The translations under genes were made by a program, and so were the position numbers. DNA of 36,350 nucleotides from a virus: positions 1-36,350 of IMG/VR virus record IMGVR_UViG_3300012008_000022; one strand, 5' to 3'. Numbering within the stretch: position 1 is the first letter of the stretch; every line of letters begins with the position of its first letter. Positions 1 to 5,650 of the stretch are shown one piece after another. The notes below the pieces were generated by a model, which saw nothing but the letters and a program-made list of their open reading frames with translations, had not been told where the DNA came from and made no database searches.

Positions 1-128
1 TAGTTCACTCTGGCGTGGGTCATTACGAGGGCAAGGGACCATGCAACTTCGACTCTAGGTTCGGAGGGACATCCCAAGGTGACGGAGATTGTCCTTGCCC
101 TAAGTTTAGGAAGGCCGTGAACAAGTGA
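1..128 (+). CDS. C-terminal fragment of a small Cys-rich protein
   Basis: An open frame runs from base 3 to the TGA at 126-128 and its start lies before the window. The visible 41 residues include GKGPCNFDSRFGG and DGDCPCPKFRK, so three cysteines cluster near the C terminus, as in small zinc-binding phage proteins. The stop overlaps the GTG of the next gene by 4 bases (GTGA), the same coupling seen throughout this cluster, which supports it being real. I do not recognise the family. Confidence 0.6.
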   Translation, partial: VHSGVGHYEGKGPCNFDSRFGGTSQGDGDCPCPKFRKAVNK

Positions 129-391
129 GAGTAATCGGTAGCATCGAAACCAAAATTGGAGGCAAGAAGCGTGAGCGTTCTGTTCTCCTTGGCGTCGAGC
201 AGACCCTACAAGCCGCCGTAAAGCGCGGCGTCGAGCACCTTCGTACAATGACCAAGAAGGGCATGGGGGCCGGATTCCGTGTCGTGGACAAGGAGTCGGG
301 GGAGATTCTGGCGGACTATAGAATTGCACCCCCGGAGCCAGTGGTCATCCAAGCGGATGAAATTGACTTCATCGAGTCAGCGCACAACTAG
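125..391 (+). CDS. Hypothetical basic protein, 88 aa
   Basis: It starts at GTG 125, preceded by AGGAAGG at 108-114, and overlaps the preceding stop by 4 bases. The N-terminal half is Lys/Arg-rich (KIGGKKRERS, VKRGVEHLRTMTKKG). The C-terminal half is acidic and hydrophobic (EPVVIQADEIDF). There are no cysteines and no recognisable domain. It is the last gene before a 140-base gap containing a long inverted repeat. Function unknown. Confidence 0.6.
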   Translation: MRVIGSIETKIGGKKRERSVLLGVEQTLQAAVKRGVEHLRTMTKKGMGAGFRVVDKESGEILADYRIAPPEPVVIQADEIDFIESAHN

Positions 392-396
392 GCCGC

Positions 397-515
397 TATA
401 TGCGGCCTGTAGGACAGGACAGCGCGGCCCATTAGCGCCAGCACGGAGTCTAACCCCCAACGTCGATGGGCGAGGGGGCAGCCCGACGTGCAGCCTGTCC
501 TACAGGGCGCATATA
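397..515 (+). ncRNA. Intergenic long inverted repeat, candidate structured RNA
   Basis: Two 22-base arms (397-418 and 494-515) are reverse complements with one mismatch and enclose 75 bases. The loop contains further pairing potential: a run of five C at about 454-458 with five G at about 474-478, and GCGC/GCGC. Together these would give a roughly 119-nt folded RNA between two co-oriented genes. The right arm ends in TATAAT (512-517) just before the Shine-Dalgarno AAGGAG (521-526) of the next gene. It could be a processing site, a terminator/antiterminator or an RNA regulator; nothing in it looks like a tRNA. This is inference from pairing only. Confidence 0.45.
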
Positions 516-531
516 ATCGAAAGGAGTTACG

Positions 532-825
532 GTGATTCTAGCCATTGACTTCGATGGCGTAATCCACGACTACAAGCATCCGGTCCTAGGTAGGACGATG
601 GGAATGCCCCTAGAAGGCGCTAGGACGGCGCTGGAGGCGTTTAAAGCGGCGGGACATACAATTGTAGTGTTCACAGTCAGAGACGGGGAACCATACGTCC
701 ACGACTGGATGCACTACTACGGAATCCCCTACGATTCCATTACAAGAATCAAGGGGGACTTTGACCTAATCATTGACGATAGAGCGGTCAACTTTACGAG
801 TTGGGAGGACTTTAATGCAATCTGA
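532..825 (+). CDS. HAD-superfamily phosphatase-like protein
   Basis: Start GTG 532 follows AAGGAG at 521-526. All HAD signatures are visible in 97 residues: motif I DFDGV (D6, D8), motif II in VVFTVRD (Thr48), a lysine in RIKGD and the acidic motif IV LIIDDRAV. The protein is short, without a cap domain, like phage HAD proteins related to polynucleotide 3'-phosphatase or 5'-nucleotidase domains. HAD enzymes hydrolyse phosphoesters through an aspartyl-phosphate on the first Asp; the substrate here is unknown. A role in nucleotide or nucleic-acid end processing is inferred. Its 3' end overlaps a very small frame starting at 815. Confidence 0.8.
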   Translation: MILAIDFDGVIHDYKHPVLGRTMGMPLEGARTALEAFKAAGHTIVVFTVRDGEPYVHDWMHYYGIPYDSITRIKGDFDLIIDDRAVNFTSWEDFNAI

Positions 826-871
826 CATCCCAATTGACCGAGCCACCCTCGGAGGGAAGAGCGATGGATAA
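815..871 (+). CDS. 18-aa peptide coupled to the next gene
   Basis: ATG 815 follows GGAGGAC (804-810) and the frame stops at 869-871, overlapping the ATG at 864. The translated end is ATLGGKSDG, because the frame reads through the repeated Shine-Dalgarno cassette at 843-860. Its main effect may be translational coupling between the HAD gene and the gene at 864. No function is suggested for the peptide and it may not be a true protein gene. Confidence 0.3.
   Translation: MQSDIPIDRATLGGKSDG
843..860 (+). repeat. Shine-Dalgarno repeat cassette, copy 1
   Basis: The 18-mer CCACCCTCGGAGGGAAGA holds a strong ribosome binding site (GGAGGGAAGA) inside a self-complementary CCCTC-G-GAGGG. It lies 3 bases before ATG 864. 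Near-identical copies precede the genes starting at 1304 and 2422, with shorter variants before 1653 and 2935. Confidence 0.7.
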
Positions 872-1307
872 CGGGGTCGGGCGGTGGGATGACAAATACG
901 GTCACGCTCATTGTGAGTGTGGACTCGGGAAGCACGACTGCTGTGACGAGCCTCCCGGCGATCACATAAGGCAGGGCGTCGAGCAGCAGCAGGCGCTTGT
1001 AGCGCGCCTACAGGAAGCAGAGGCAGAGAAGCAAGCCATGCCTGCTCATCTCGCGCAGAGGTCATCCGACTGGCTCTCAAGCAATGAGAAGCAGCCAGCC
1101 GAAGTGCGATGGGGTCGCTTCCCCCTCGGGATGGTCCAACGCTGGGTCGAACGTGCCGAAATAGCCGAGGCCCGCCTACAGGAAGCAGAGAAGGTAGTGG
1201 AGGCAGCGCGGATCTACAGCCACCAGCACACGGTGATGCAAAGCCTCGACCTCGAAGATGCCGTTCGCGCCTACGACTCCACCCTCGGAGGGAAGACCGA
1301 GCAATGA
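864..1307 (+). CDS. Hypothetical protein with N-terminal Cys/His cluster and repeated coiled-coil segment
   Basis: Start ATG 864 is placed after GGAGGGAAGA (851-860); an upstream in-frame TTG at 834 has no such signal. The 147-aa protein begins with a possible metal site (HAHCECGLGKHDCC). Two copies of RLQEAE follow in Ala/Glu-rich, probably coiled-coil stretches, and the tail is DSTLGGKTEQ, encoded by the repeat cassette. The stop overlaps the next ATG by 4 bases (ATGA). It lies in the GATC-containing island. Family not recognised. Confidence 0.65.
   Translation: MDNGVGRWDDKYGHAHCECGLGKHDCCDEPPGDHIRQGVEQQQALVARLQEAEAEKQAMPAHLAQRSSDWLSSNEKQPAEVRWGRFPLGMVQRWVERAEIAEARLQEAEKVVEAARIYSHQHTVMQSLDLEDAVRAYDSTLGGKTEQ
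1005..1190 (+). repeat. 18-bp direct repeat inside the gene at 864-1307
   Basis: CGCCTACAGGAAGCAGAG occurs at 1005-1022 and again at 1173-1190, encoding RLQEAE twice in the same frame. The exact identity at DNA level suggests a recent internal duplication of a coiled-coil unit. Confidence 0.75.
1274..1296 (+). repeat. Shine-Dalgarno repeat cassette, copy 2 (extended)
   Basis: A 23-base stretch matches 2398-2420 with one mismatch. It encodes DSTLGGK at the C terminus of one gene and supplies GGAGGGAAGA for the next start (ATG 1304). Confidence 0.7.
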
Positions 1308-1366
1308 AAGAGATCAACGTCAAGATCGACGCGCACGATGCGATTGCTATGCGAAGGGGGAAGTGA
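1304..1366 (+). CDS. 20-aa basic peptide
   Basis: ATG 1304 overlaps the preceding stop (ATGA) and follows the repeated GGAGGGAAGA. The product is MKEINVKIDAHDAIAMRRGK, 20 residues with a basic end. Its own 3' end supplies GAAGGGGGAAG, the ribosome binding site of the next gene. It could be a true small protein or a coupling device. Function unknown. Confidence 0.4.
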   Translation: MKEINVKIDAHDAIAMRRGK

Positions 1367-1367
1367 A

Positions 1368-1652
1368 GTGAGAGAAGAAAAGAGGGCGGTTCTGCGACGC
1401 ACGTACTTCCCGACCACCGAGGCTTATGTGTCGGTGCTCACGCGCGACCTTGCGGAATTGCTCGATACGGACGGTTCATCGGAACGGCCGATAGGTCGAA
1501 TCGACCCGAAGCCCTGTGTGCTTTGTGGTGGTCGAGGTAAGTACTGGGTCCCCGGTGATTTCTACGAGCATGGGTACTGGGAGTTGTGTCAGGGATCTAA
1601 AGACCGCCCCCACTTCCCTTATTTGCTGAAGACCCACGGAGGGAAGAAATAG
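1368..1652 (+). CDS. Small zinc-binding protein, 94 aa
   Basis: GTG 1368 follows the purine-rich GAAGGGGGAAG with 5-6 bases spacing and the stop at 1364-1366. The protein has CVLCGGRGKYW, a CxxCGGxG knuckle like the DnaJ zinc-finger type, with a later cysteine in WELCQG. This suggests a metal-binding fold. It ends THGGKK, encoded by a degenerate copy of the cassette, and its TAG directly abuts the next ATG. Function unknown. Confidence 0.65.
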   Translation: MREEKRAVLRRTYFPTTEAYVSVLTRDLAELLDTDGSSERPIGRIDPKPCVLCGGRGKYWVPGDFYEHGYWELCQGSKDRPHFPYLLKTHGGKK

Positions 1653-1928
1653 ATGGACCGCAGAGGATTTCTCGTTCGGGCCGCAGCGATAGCCACGGCT
1701 GCTGCCCTGCCGTTCCAACGCGTGGCCCAAACAGTTCCCCCGATGGCGGCAAGGGCATCCGACGCTGCGCGGACCCTCGGTTTTAGCGTGACCGAGGCCC
1801 CCGTTGGTGGGCCAGCAGTCATGAATATCTGGCGTCAGTTGACCGAAGAGACCAGCGTGATGGTCGGCTGGATTTACCGCGACGGGTCAACAGTCTGGGC
1901 AGGCACGATGTTTGAGGCGCTGCGATGA
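1653..1928 (+). CDS. Small exported protein with twin-arginine (Tat) signal
   Basis: ATG 1653 directly follows the previous stop, with GGAGGGAAG at 1638-1646. The N terminus MDRRGFLVRAAAIATAAALP fits a Tat signal: RRxFL followed by a hydrophobic Ala-rich stretch to about residue 21. The remaining 70 residues include MNIWRQLTEETSVMVGWIYRD and are not recognised. Tat signals send folded proteins across the bacterial inner membrane, so a phage protein acting outside the cytoplasm is inferred. The nearby RlpA-like gene also looks exported. The stop overlaps the next start by 4 bases. Confidence 0.65.
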   Translation: MDRRGFLVRAAAIATAAALPFQRVAQTVPPMAARASDAARTLGFSVTEAPVGGPAVMNIWRQLTEETSVMVGWIYRDGSTVWAGTMFEALR

Positions 1929-2191
1929 CCCTCGGAGATCGGTGTGAATGCCGGGGGGAGTGCGGGACTGAGCACGGCTGGGGATCGGATGGTTGGTGCC
2001 CGCAGGTGGCAGGTGAGCCAGTTCGCGGACGAAGCCCGATGGTTGATGGTCGCCGCGTCGAATTTGTCGTGCTCGCGGACGCTATCTGCGACCTCTGCTA
2101 TTTCCGCCGTGAGGCAAAGCGCAAGCGGATGGACAAGGCGTATGCGGACATCGCGGGCGACCCACGTCAAGGAAGGTTGTTGGAGCCGTGA
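1925..2191 (+). CDS. Cys-rich zinc-binding protein, 88 aa
   Basis: ATG 1925 overlaps the preceding stop (ATGA). The N terminus has clustered cysteines and a histidine (CECRGECGTEHGWGSDGWC) and a second knuckle CDLCYFRRE follows near residue 60. Such CxCxxxC...H...C arrangements are frequent in small phage zinc proteins and HNH-like remnants, but the HNH catalytic histidine is not visible. The C-terminal third is basic. Function unknown. The stop overlaps the next GTG by 4 bases. Confidence 0.65.
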   Translation: MTLGDRCECRGECGTEHGWGSDGWCPQVAGEPVRGRSPMVDGRRVEFVVLADAICDLCYFRREAKRKRMDKAYADIAGDPRQGRLLEP

Positions 2192-2283
2192 GTGACCTCA
2201 TGAGACTCTCTGATCGACTGGCGGAGTTTGCGGACTACTGGGACAACCTCACCCGTGAGGAACAGGAGAATGAACGTGACTGA
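2188..2283 (+). CDS. 31-aa acidic peptide
   Basis: GTG 2188 overlaps the previous stop (GTGA) after GGAAGG at 2171-2176. The product (MSDLMRLSDRLAEFADYWDN...) is an amphipathic helix with an acidic tail and ends at TGA 2281-2283. That stop overlaps the next gene by 14 bases in another frame. Function unknown; the length and coupling fit the other microgenes here. Confidence 0.5.
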   Translation: MSDLMRLSDRLAEFADYWDNLTREEQENERD

Positions 2284-2425
2284 CTTGCTTCGAGAGGCGC
2301 TTGTTGAGGCTCAGTGGAGGCTCATTTCATGGATTCCTCGCGGGCAGAACCCCAACCCTGAAGTGCGGGCGCTGCTCGAAAAGATAGCTGCTGCTCTCGA
2401 CTCCACCCTCGGGGGGAAGAAATGA
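2270..2425 (+). CDS. 51-aa hypothetical helical protein
   Basis: ATG 2270 was chosen over an upstream in-frame alternative at 2228 because GAGG/AGGAG precede it and translation appears coupled to the gene ending at 2283. The protein is two predicted helices (DLLREALVEAQWRLISWI and PEVRALLEKIAAAL) ending DSTLGGKK from the repeated cassette. The stop overlaps the next ATG by 4 bases. Function unknown. Confidence 0.55.
   Translation: MNVTDLLREALVEAQWRLISWIPRGQNPNPEVRALLEKIAAALDSTLGGKK
2398..2420 (+). repeat. Shine-Dalgarno repeat cassette, copy 3
   Basis: It is identical to 1274-1296 except for one base (GGGGGG for GGAGGG), which breaks the small palindrome but keeps a strong Shine-Dalgarno ahead of ATG 2422. 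Confidence 0.65.
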
Positions 2426-2772
2426 TAGTAGAACGGATGGGCGACTATTGGCGCCTACTCCACACAGTTGTAACGACAGCGGTACTCCCCGCCGTTCAGG
2501 CTACAATTTTCGTCGTAGCCTCTTGGTACGGACCGGGGTTCTACGGCAATCACACCGCATGTGGACAGATGTACACCCCCGAGTCGGTAGGGGTTGCTCA
2601 CAAAAGTCTGCCTTGTGGAACATTGGTAACAATTGACCACAATGGTAATCAGGTGACGGTCCCAGTAATCGACAGAGGACCATACATTGTAGGCCGGACA
2701 TTCGACCTGTCGCCTAGAGTGAAGGCGATGCTTGGATGCACGGACCTGTGCACGATTGGATGGAAACAGTGA
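2422..2772 (+). CDS. RlpA-like double-psi beta-barrel protein
   Basis: ATG 2422 overlaps the previous stop (ATGA) and follows GGGGGGAAGA. Residues 10-31 are hydrophobic and could be a signal peptide or membrane anchor. Residues 33-113 match the RlpA/DPBB fold: ASWYGPGFYG near the start, TACGQMYTP, AHKSLPCGTLV, then VIDRGPYIVGRTFDLSP with the Asp pair (D84, D95). RlpA-family proteins include lytic transglycosylases acting on denuded peptidoglycan. The copy lacks a SPOR domain. A role in cell-wall modification, entry or superinfection exclusion is inferred. No GATC is seen from this gene onward until the fiber. Confidence 0.8.
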   Translation: MIVERMGDYWRLLHTVVTTAVLPAVQATIFVVASWYGPGFYGNHTACGQMYTPESVGVAHKSLPCGTLVTIDHNGNQVTVPVIDRGPYIVGRTFDLSPRVKAMLGCTDLCTIGWKQ

Positions 2773-2918
2773 GTATCGCACCGTGGGGTCCATTCGGACC
2801 AATCTACAACATCAAAGGCGACTTCGGTGGGATGACAGACAGGCCGCAGAAGCCTAAGAAGAAGGGTAAGAAACGTGAAAACGCTAGCAAAAAGCGAACG
2901 CCTCGCCCCTCCGGCTGA
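2769..2918 (+). CDS. 49-aa basic protein
   Basis: GTG 2769 overlaps the preceding stop (GTGA). The N-terminal half is Gly/Pro-rich (APWGPFGPIYNIKGDFGGM) and the C-terminal half is highly basic (KPKKKGKKRENASKKR), suggesting nucleic-acid contact. Function unknown. Confidence 0.5.
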   Translation: MSIAPWGPFGPIYNIKGDFGGMTDRPQKPKKKGKKRENASKKRTPRPSG

Positions 2919-2934
2919 CCCCTCGGGGGACCGG

Positions 2935-3126
2935 ATGAGCGAGGCGATTGCTCGTCGTCACGGTGTTGACGAAGAGCACTATCAGGAGCACCTGAACAAG
3001 TTGGAGCGGCAGTTAAACGAACGCCGCATCGGTCCGGGGAAGTACGAGAAACTTCCGTTTCCTGCGGGCTTTAAGCCGGGTCAACGCAAGCGCAACCGTT
3101 ACCTGCGCCCCGGTTCGTCGCCCTAA
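2935..3126 (+). CDS. 63-aa charged hypothetical protein
   Basis: I place the start at ATG 2935, after CCTCGGGGGA (2921-2930), which resembles the recurring cassette. GTG 2875 in the same frame would add 20 residues but overlap the previous gene by 44 bases. The protein (MSEAIARRHGVDEEHYQEHL...) is helical and charged, with a basic end. Its last 56 bases overlap convergently with the minus-strand gene at 3071-3244. Function unknown. Confidence 0.5.
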   Translation: MSEAIARRHGVDEEHYQEHLNKLERQLNERRIGPGKYEKLPFPAGFKPGQRKRNRYLRPGSSP

Positions 3127-3244
3127 GTCGGATACGGGCGAGGTAGTCCTCGTAACCGGGGGTTACTTCGCCCATGTCCCTAGCGACCGTCGAGAACAGG
3201 GCCAACAGCACCCCCGTCGCCGCTCCCAGAAAGAGGAACGTCAT
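3071..3244 (-). CDS. 57-aa membrane protein
   Basis: ATG 3244 overlaps the stop of the upstream HNH gene (ATGA), and AAAGGAG lies 9-10 bases upstream. The N terminus (TFLFLGAATGVLLALFS) is one transmembrane segment, then a charged region and two cysteines near the end (NGCACVDPA). It is the last gene of the leftward operon and overlaps the convergent plus-strand gene by 56 bases. Function unknown; a small inner-membrane protein is inferred. Confidence 0.6.
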   Translation of the reverse strand: MTFLFLGAATGVLLALFSTVARDMGEVTPGYEDYLARIRLRATNRGAGNGCACVDPA

Positions 3245-3471
3245 TGTGTTTTGGCTCCTTTTCGCTCTCTGTGTCTAGCAGCATGGTGCTCACGGCAGAG
3301 ACTCTCCAAGTTCCACTCCGCGTCGGGACCACCGTGAGAACGGTACGTCCTGTGGTGAATGTCCGTAGCCACGCAACCACAGAGGACTCCACTTCTGAGA
3401 GCGTACTCGCAATAAGGGTGTGCGTTACCGTATAAAAGGATGACCCTGCGGCTGACTTCACGGCTTGTCAC
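3241..3471 (-). CDS. HNH endonuclease, small
   Basis: GTG 3471 starts inside the upstream gene's end (14-base overlap). The 76 residues contain CEYALRSGVLCGC and the HNH core: DIHHRTYRSHGG, then WNLESLCREHHAARH. This gives the HH, N and H pattern that binds a divalent metal and cuts DNA. HNH proteins in phages are often homing enzymes or packaging partners; this one is far from the terminase. The frame starting at 3461 covering the same bases lacks such motifs. Confidence 0.7.
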   Translation of the reverse strand: MTSREVSRRVILLYGNAHPYCEYALRSGVLCGCVATDIHHRTYRSHGGPDAEWNLESLCREHHAARHRERKGAKTQ

Positions 3472-3676
3472 GTTTATGCCAATTCACATGCAGTACTTTC
3501 TGACCTAGTACAAACAGGTCTTTCTTCATATTGCACTCCACAGACGAAACCTCCCCGGTTTCGGCGTCCTTCGTCATGAGGGATGCGGTGCAAGTTGTGA
3601 CTCTCAGTCCTTGAGAGTTAAATCCCACTAATTGCATTAAACTGGCGCAATTTGGGCATCTTTCCGTGTATTTCAC
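3458..3676 (-). CDS. Zinc-ribbon-like protein, 72 aa
   Basis: GTG 3676 overlaps the preceding stop (GTGA) and follows GAGGTAA. CPNCASLMQLVG and later single cysteines (TTCTASLM, VECNMKK) resemble a zinc ribbon. No enzymatic motif is visible. It is in the downstream half of the DNA metabolism operon. Function unknown. Confidence 0.6.
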   Translation of the reverse strand: MKYTERCPNCASLMQLVGFNSQGLRVTTCTASLMTKDAETGEVSSVECNMKKDLFVLGQKVLHVNWHKRDKP

Positions 3677-3897
3677 GGTCTTACCTCAACTACAGTTCTT
3701 CCAACCCATTTTCCAAACGCGGAAGCAGTATCTCTAAGTAGCCACCCGCGAATACGATGCCGAACTCGCCAATCTCCCCGCCAGTCGTGGTACTCCACAT
3801 GCGACGAGAACAGGTGCCAGTGCGGGTCGTCGTACTTGTGGTAAACATAGTTGGGGTCCTGTTTACGGTCGCTCAAGGTCCCAGCCTGCTTTCTCAA
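3673..3897 (-). CDS. Hypothetical His/Trp-rich protein, up to 74 aa
   Basis: The longest reading starts at TTG 3897 but overlaps the upstream gene by 35 bases. TTG 3876 is an alternative with a 14-base overlap, and neither has a strong ribosome binding site. The centre is rich in His, Trp and Arg (YDDPHWHLFSSHVEYHDWRGDWR). Not recognised. The 4-base coupling to the next gene supports the frame. Confidence 0.45.
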   Translation of the reverse strand: MRKQAGTLSDRKQDPNYVYHKYDDPHWHLFSSHVEYHDWRGDWRVRHRIRGWLLRDTASAFGKWVGRTVVEVRP

Positions 3898-4090
3898 ACG
3901 GTCCCATCACTTTAAAGTCGCGTCCCGGTACAAACTCGGGGTCGCCCTCCGTCAACGGACGAATCACCGTCAGCCAGTATACGCTGTACGGATTCCCCTG
4001 AACAACTCGCGCTAATCTAACTATCGCCTTGGGCTCTTTTAGTTCCAAGTATCGGTAGTCTTCCCCGATTACGGGTATGACGTTGTTCAT
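3863..4090 (-). CDS. Hypothetical protein, 75 aa
   Basis: ATG 4090 overlaps the previous stop (ATGA). The protein looks compact and beta-rich (AIVRLARVVQGNPYSVYWLTVIRPL, FVPGRDFKVMGPFEKAGW) with no cysteines. Its placement among DNA enzymes suggests a small accessory role, but no family is recognised. Confidence 0.55.
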   Translation of the reverse strand: MNNVIPVIGEDYRYLELKEPKAIVRLARVVQGNPYSVYWLTVIRPLTEGDPEFVPGRDFKVMGPFEKAGWDLERP

Positions 4091-4305
4091 GCTACCCCCT
4101 TGTCATATGCTTTGCTAGGAAGCATATGTTCGTACATGATGTGCTCGTCAATCGTGTACGGCTGGCTCCGCTCAAACCGATTAAGGTATGAGTCGGAGCG
4201 CCAGCCGCATGTCTTGCAGATTACAACGCTCTGAGGTATCTCATTACCGACTGTGTGTTTCTTTCGTACCAACCCAGTTGCGTGTTGCACTGTAGGCACA
4301 GCCAC
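4087..4305 (-). CDS. Zinc-finger-like protein, start uncertain
   Basis: The clear part is VVICKTCGWRSDSYLN followed by DEHIMYEHML: CxxC then spaced histidines, a likely zinc site. The frame is open to GTG 4305, but that would overlap the endonuclease VII gene by 85 bases. Shorter starts (GTG 4290, TTG near 4272) still overlap. A non-canonical start near the Cys motif is possible. The 4-base overlap with the next gene supports the 3' end. Confidence 0.5.
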   Translation of the reverse strand: MAVPTVQHATGLVRKKHTVGNEIPQSVVICKTCGWRSDSYLNRFERSQPYTIDEHIMYEHMLPSKAYDKGVA

Positions 4306-4556
4306 CCTCGTATCTCTCCTGTTCCGTGGTCGTGGTCAATGTTCATGCGAACGTCCGACCTCCCGCAGATATCACATGGCATCCCAAATCGGGCGGCATA
4401 GAAACTCTCTGCCTTATCTGGGTCCATCCCATGCTTGCGCCAACTCTCTCTACGGTAACATAGTCTGCCCTGTTCTGTCCTATACCACCACCGTTTATAG
4501 GCGGCGTTATCCGAACGGGCTGGCCTAATCGAGCGGTCTATTGTCCCACGCCCCAC
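4221..4556 (-). CDS. Recombination endonuclease VII-like protein
   Basis: The start taken is GTG 4556, inside the upstream gene's end (32-base overlap). The endonuclease VII signature is clear: CDICGR (C61, C64), NIDHDHGTGEIRGWLC (D74, H75, D76, H77, C87) and LQCNTQLG (C90, N91), with the usual C-terminal MRYLRAL. T4 endonuclease VII resolves branched DNA, using a zinc bound by four cysteines and the DHDH active site. Here it probably debranches DNA before packaging or serves as an HNH-type homing nuclease. At 111 residues it lacks the longer C-terminal dimerisation region of the T4 enzyme. Confidence 0.8.
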   Translation of the reverse strand: MGRGTIDRSIRPARSDNAAYKRWWYRTEQGRLCYRRESWRKHGMDPDKAESFYAARFGMPCDICGRSDVRMNIDHDHGTGEIRGWLCLQCNTQLGWYERNTQSVMRYLRAL

Positions 4557-5208
4557 AACTAGGATTTTGACACTGAACGCGCTGTTTGTTGTTTTTTAGA
4601 GCCGTTACTGAGATGCCCCTCTTCTGTAGTCTGCTCTCGCCGCAGAAGCGGCAGGGTAGCAGTCCGTTGACTCTCGGGTGAGAGCGAACGTATGGGCGCA
4701 ACTTAAGGTACACGTCCCGCAGCACGTCGATGTCCGCGATGTTGTGAATCTCAATCTCTCGTAGTGCTCTTAGGTTCCCCGCCATTGCAGACTTCCAGAG
4801 TCTACCTTCCACGGGGGACTTTTCATGAGAGACTTGCGAGAAGTACGCTACGTTCTGCATGGACTTACGCGACAGGCTGAAATTGCTCTTAGCCGTCCAG
4901 TAGATGTCCACATGCGGTAGATTAGGGAGGGGGTCAAACCCGTACTCCAGCATCTTACTGTTAAGGAACGGGATGTCGTATCCCTTGCCGTAGTAGGATA
5001 GCAGAACATCAAGTCCCATTATGTGCTTACGCACGTCTCTGACCAACTGCTTCTCGTATTGCAACGGGTTGCCGTCACCGTACTGGCGCAGGCTGAACAG
5101 GGTTACTTTCTTCTCCCCCACGTTCCCGAAGGAGCACGTTAGGAGGAAGGCGAAGTCCGCCTTAAGCCCTGTGGCCTCAATGTCGAAGGCGGTTACTTTT
5201 GCTGTCAT
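4525..5208 (-). CDS. RNase H-fold 3'-5' exonuclease (DEDD type) with zinc ribbon
   Basis: ATG 5208 overlaps the previous stop (ATGA). Exo I motif FDIEATGL carries D9 and E11. Exo II is in SYYGKGYDIPFLNSKM (D78), and a later acidic segment HNIADIDVL (D159, D161) supplies the last metal ligand, as in YprB/RNase_H_2 proteins. Residues 184-218 add a zinc ribbon (C186, C189, C213, C218). The enzyme should remove nucleotides from nucleic-acid 3' ends with two metal ions. It sits between endonuclease VII and the Hjc-like nuclease, suggesting a recombination or repair module. Confidence 0.75.
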   Translation of the reverse strand: MTAKVTAFDIEATGLKADFAFLLTCSFGNVGEKKVTLFSLRQYGDGNPLQYEKQLVRDVRKHIMGLDVLLSYYGKGYDIPFLNSKMLEYGFDPLPNLPHVDIYWTAKSNFSLSRKSMQNVAYFSQVSHEKSPVEGRLWKSAMAGNLRALREIEIHNIADIDVLRDVYLKLRPYVRSHPRVNGLLPCRFCGESRLQKRGISVTALKNNKQRVQCQNPSCGAWDNRPLD

Positions 5209-5384
5209 TGTTTTAAGGGTACCTCATGTCTGCGAATTTGCCGTTCGTCTGAGTCGTCTATGATACCGTACTTCGCACAGTACTGGTGCCAAGTTAGACC
5301 CTCTTTCTTGGCGGCTTGTCTTAGGAAAGACTCGGCGTCCCGAACATCGGTGTCTTCGTTCGTAAGTCTACCCACGAATACCAC
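5205..5384 (-). CDS. Small hypothetical helical protein
   Basis: The 3' end is supported by the ATGA coupling to the exonuclease gene. The start is uncertain: GTG 5384 or 5375 follow GAGGGGG/GTAGGG, while longer starts (5402, 5426) overlap the upstream nuclease more. The core (DVRDAESFLRQAAKKEGLTWHQYCAKYG) is helical with a charged C terminus. No family is recognised. Confidence 0.45.
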   Translation of the reverse strand: MVFVGRLTNEDTDVRDAESFLRQAAKKEGLTWHQYCAKYGIIDDSDERQIRRHEVPLKQ

Positions 5385-5650
5385 CCTACCCCCTCTTGCC
5401 ATATGGCTAGGGACTTGTGGGTGCAATCAGGGCACCGAAGGTCGATTAACTTCTGTACGTCCGCGTCGTACTTCCCTAGGCGCTTCTTGAACTTCTTAAC
5501 CTGCACTAGATAGATTCGACTGGGCGCAATGCCAACTACGTCGAATTCAGAGTGCGACCCCGCTGTTCTCACAGCGGTAATCCCCTTACTACGCAGCATG
5601 GCTACTGCCTTGTATTCTATAGCCCTACCCGCCGTATAGTTCGTTGACAT
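5321..5650 (-). CDS. Holliday-junction-resolvase-like (Hjc/PD-(D/E)XK) nuclease
   Basis: The start is ATG 5650, overlapping the previous stop by one base (TAATG). An upstream in-frame extension to 5713 would run deep into the ClpP-like gene. The fold reads GRAIEYKAVAMLRSKG (E12), TAGSHSEFDVVGI (D37) and IYLVQVKKFKKR, the order of an archaeal Hjc-type nuclease. The usual E-x-K is Q50-V-K52, so one metal ligand is replaced; activity may be altered or the ligand come from elsewhere. A CPDC knuckle follows at 73-76. A junction-cutting or DNA-repair role is inferred from family and neighbours. Confidence 0.65.
   Translation of the reverse strand: MSTNYTAGRAIEYKAVAMLRSKGITAVRTAGSHSEFDVVGIAPSRIYLVQVKKFKKRLGKYDADVQKLIDLRCPDCTHKSLAIWQEGVGWYSWVDLRTKTPMFGTPSLS

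Larger units (their letters stand above)
960..2389. other. Left GATC/AGCT-containing island
   Basis: By eye, GATC occurs here at 960, 1211, 1312, 1324, 1594, 1937, 1983 and 2212, and AGCT at 2386. Outside this stretch and 16861-17401 I found neither word in the window. The island coincides with the block of very small genes that share the Shine-Dalgarno cassette, which suggests the block arrived together from a source without the same selection. Boundaries are approximate. Confidence 0.6.

Noticed and set aside
766-1323. 185-aa minus-strand frame in the left cluster
   Set aside because: Composition is Arg/Ser/Leu-rich shadow, while the plus strand has coupled starts and strong ribosome sites.
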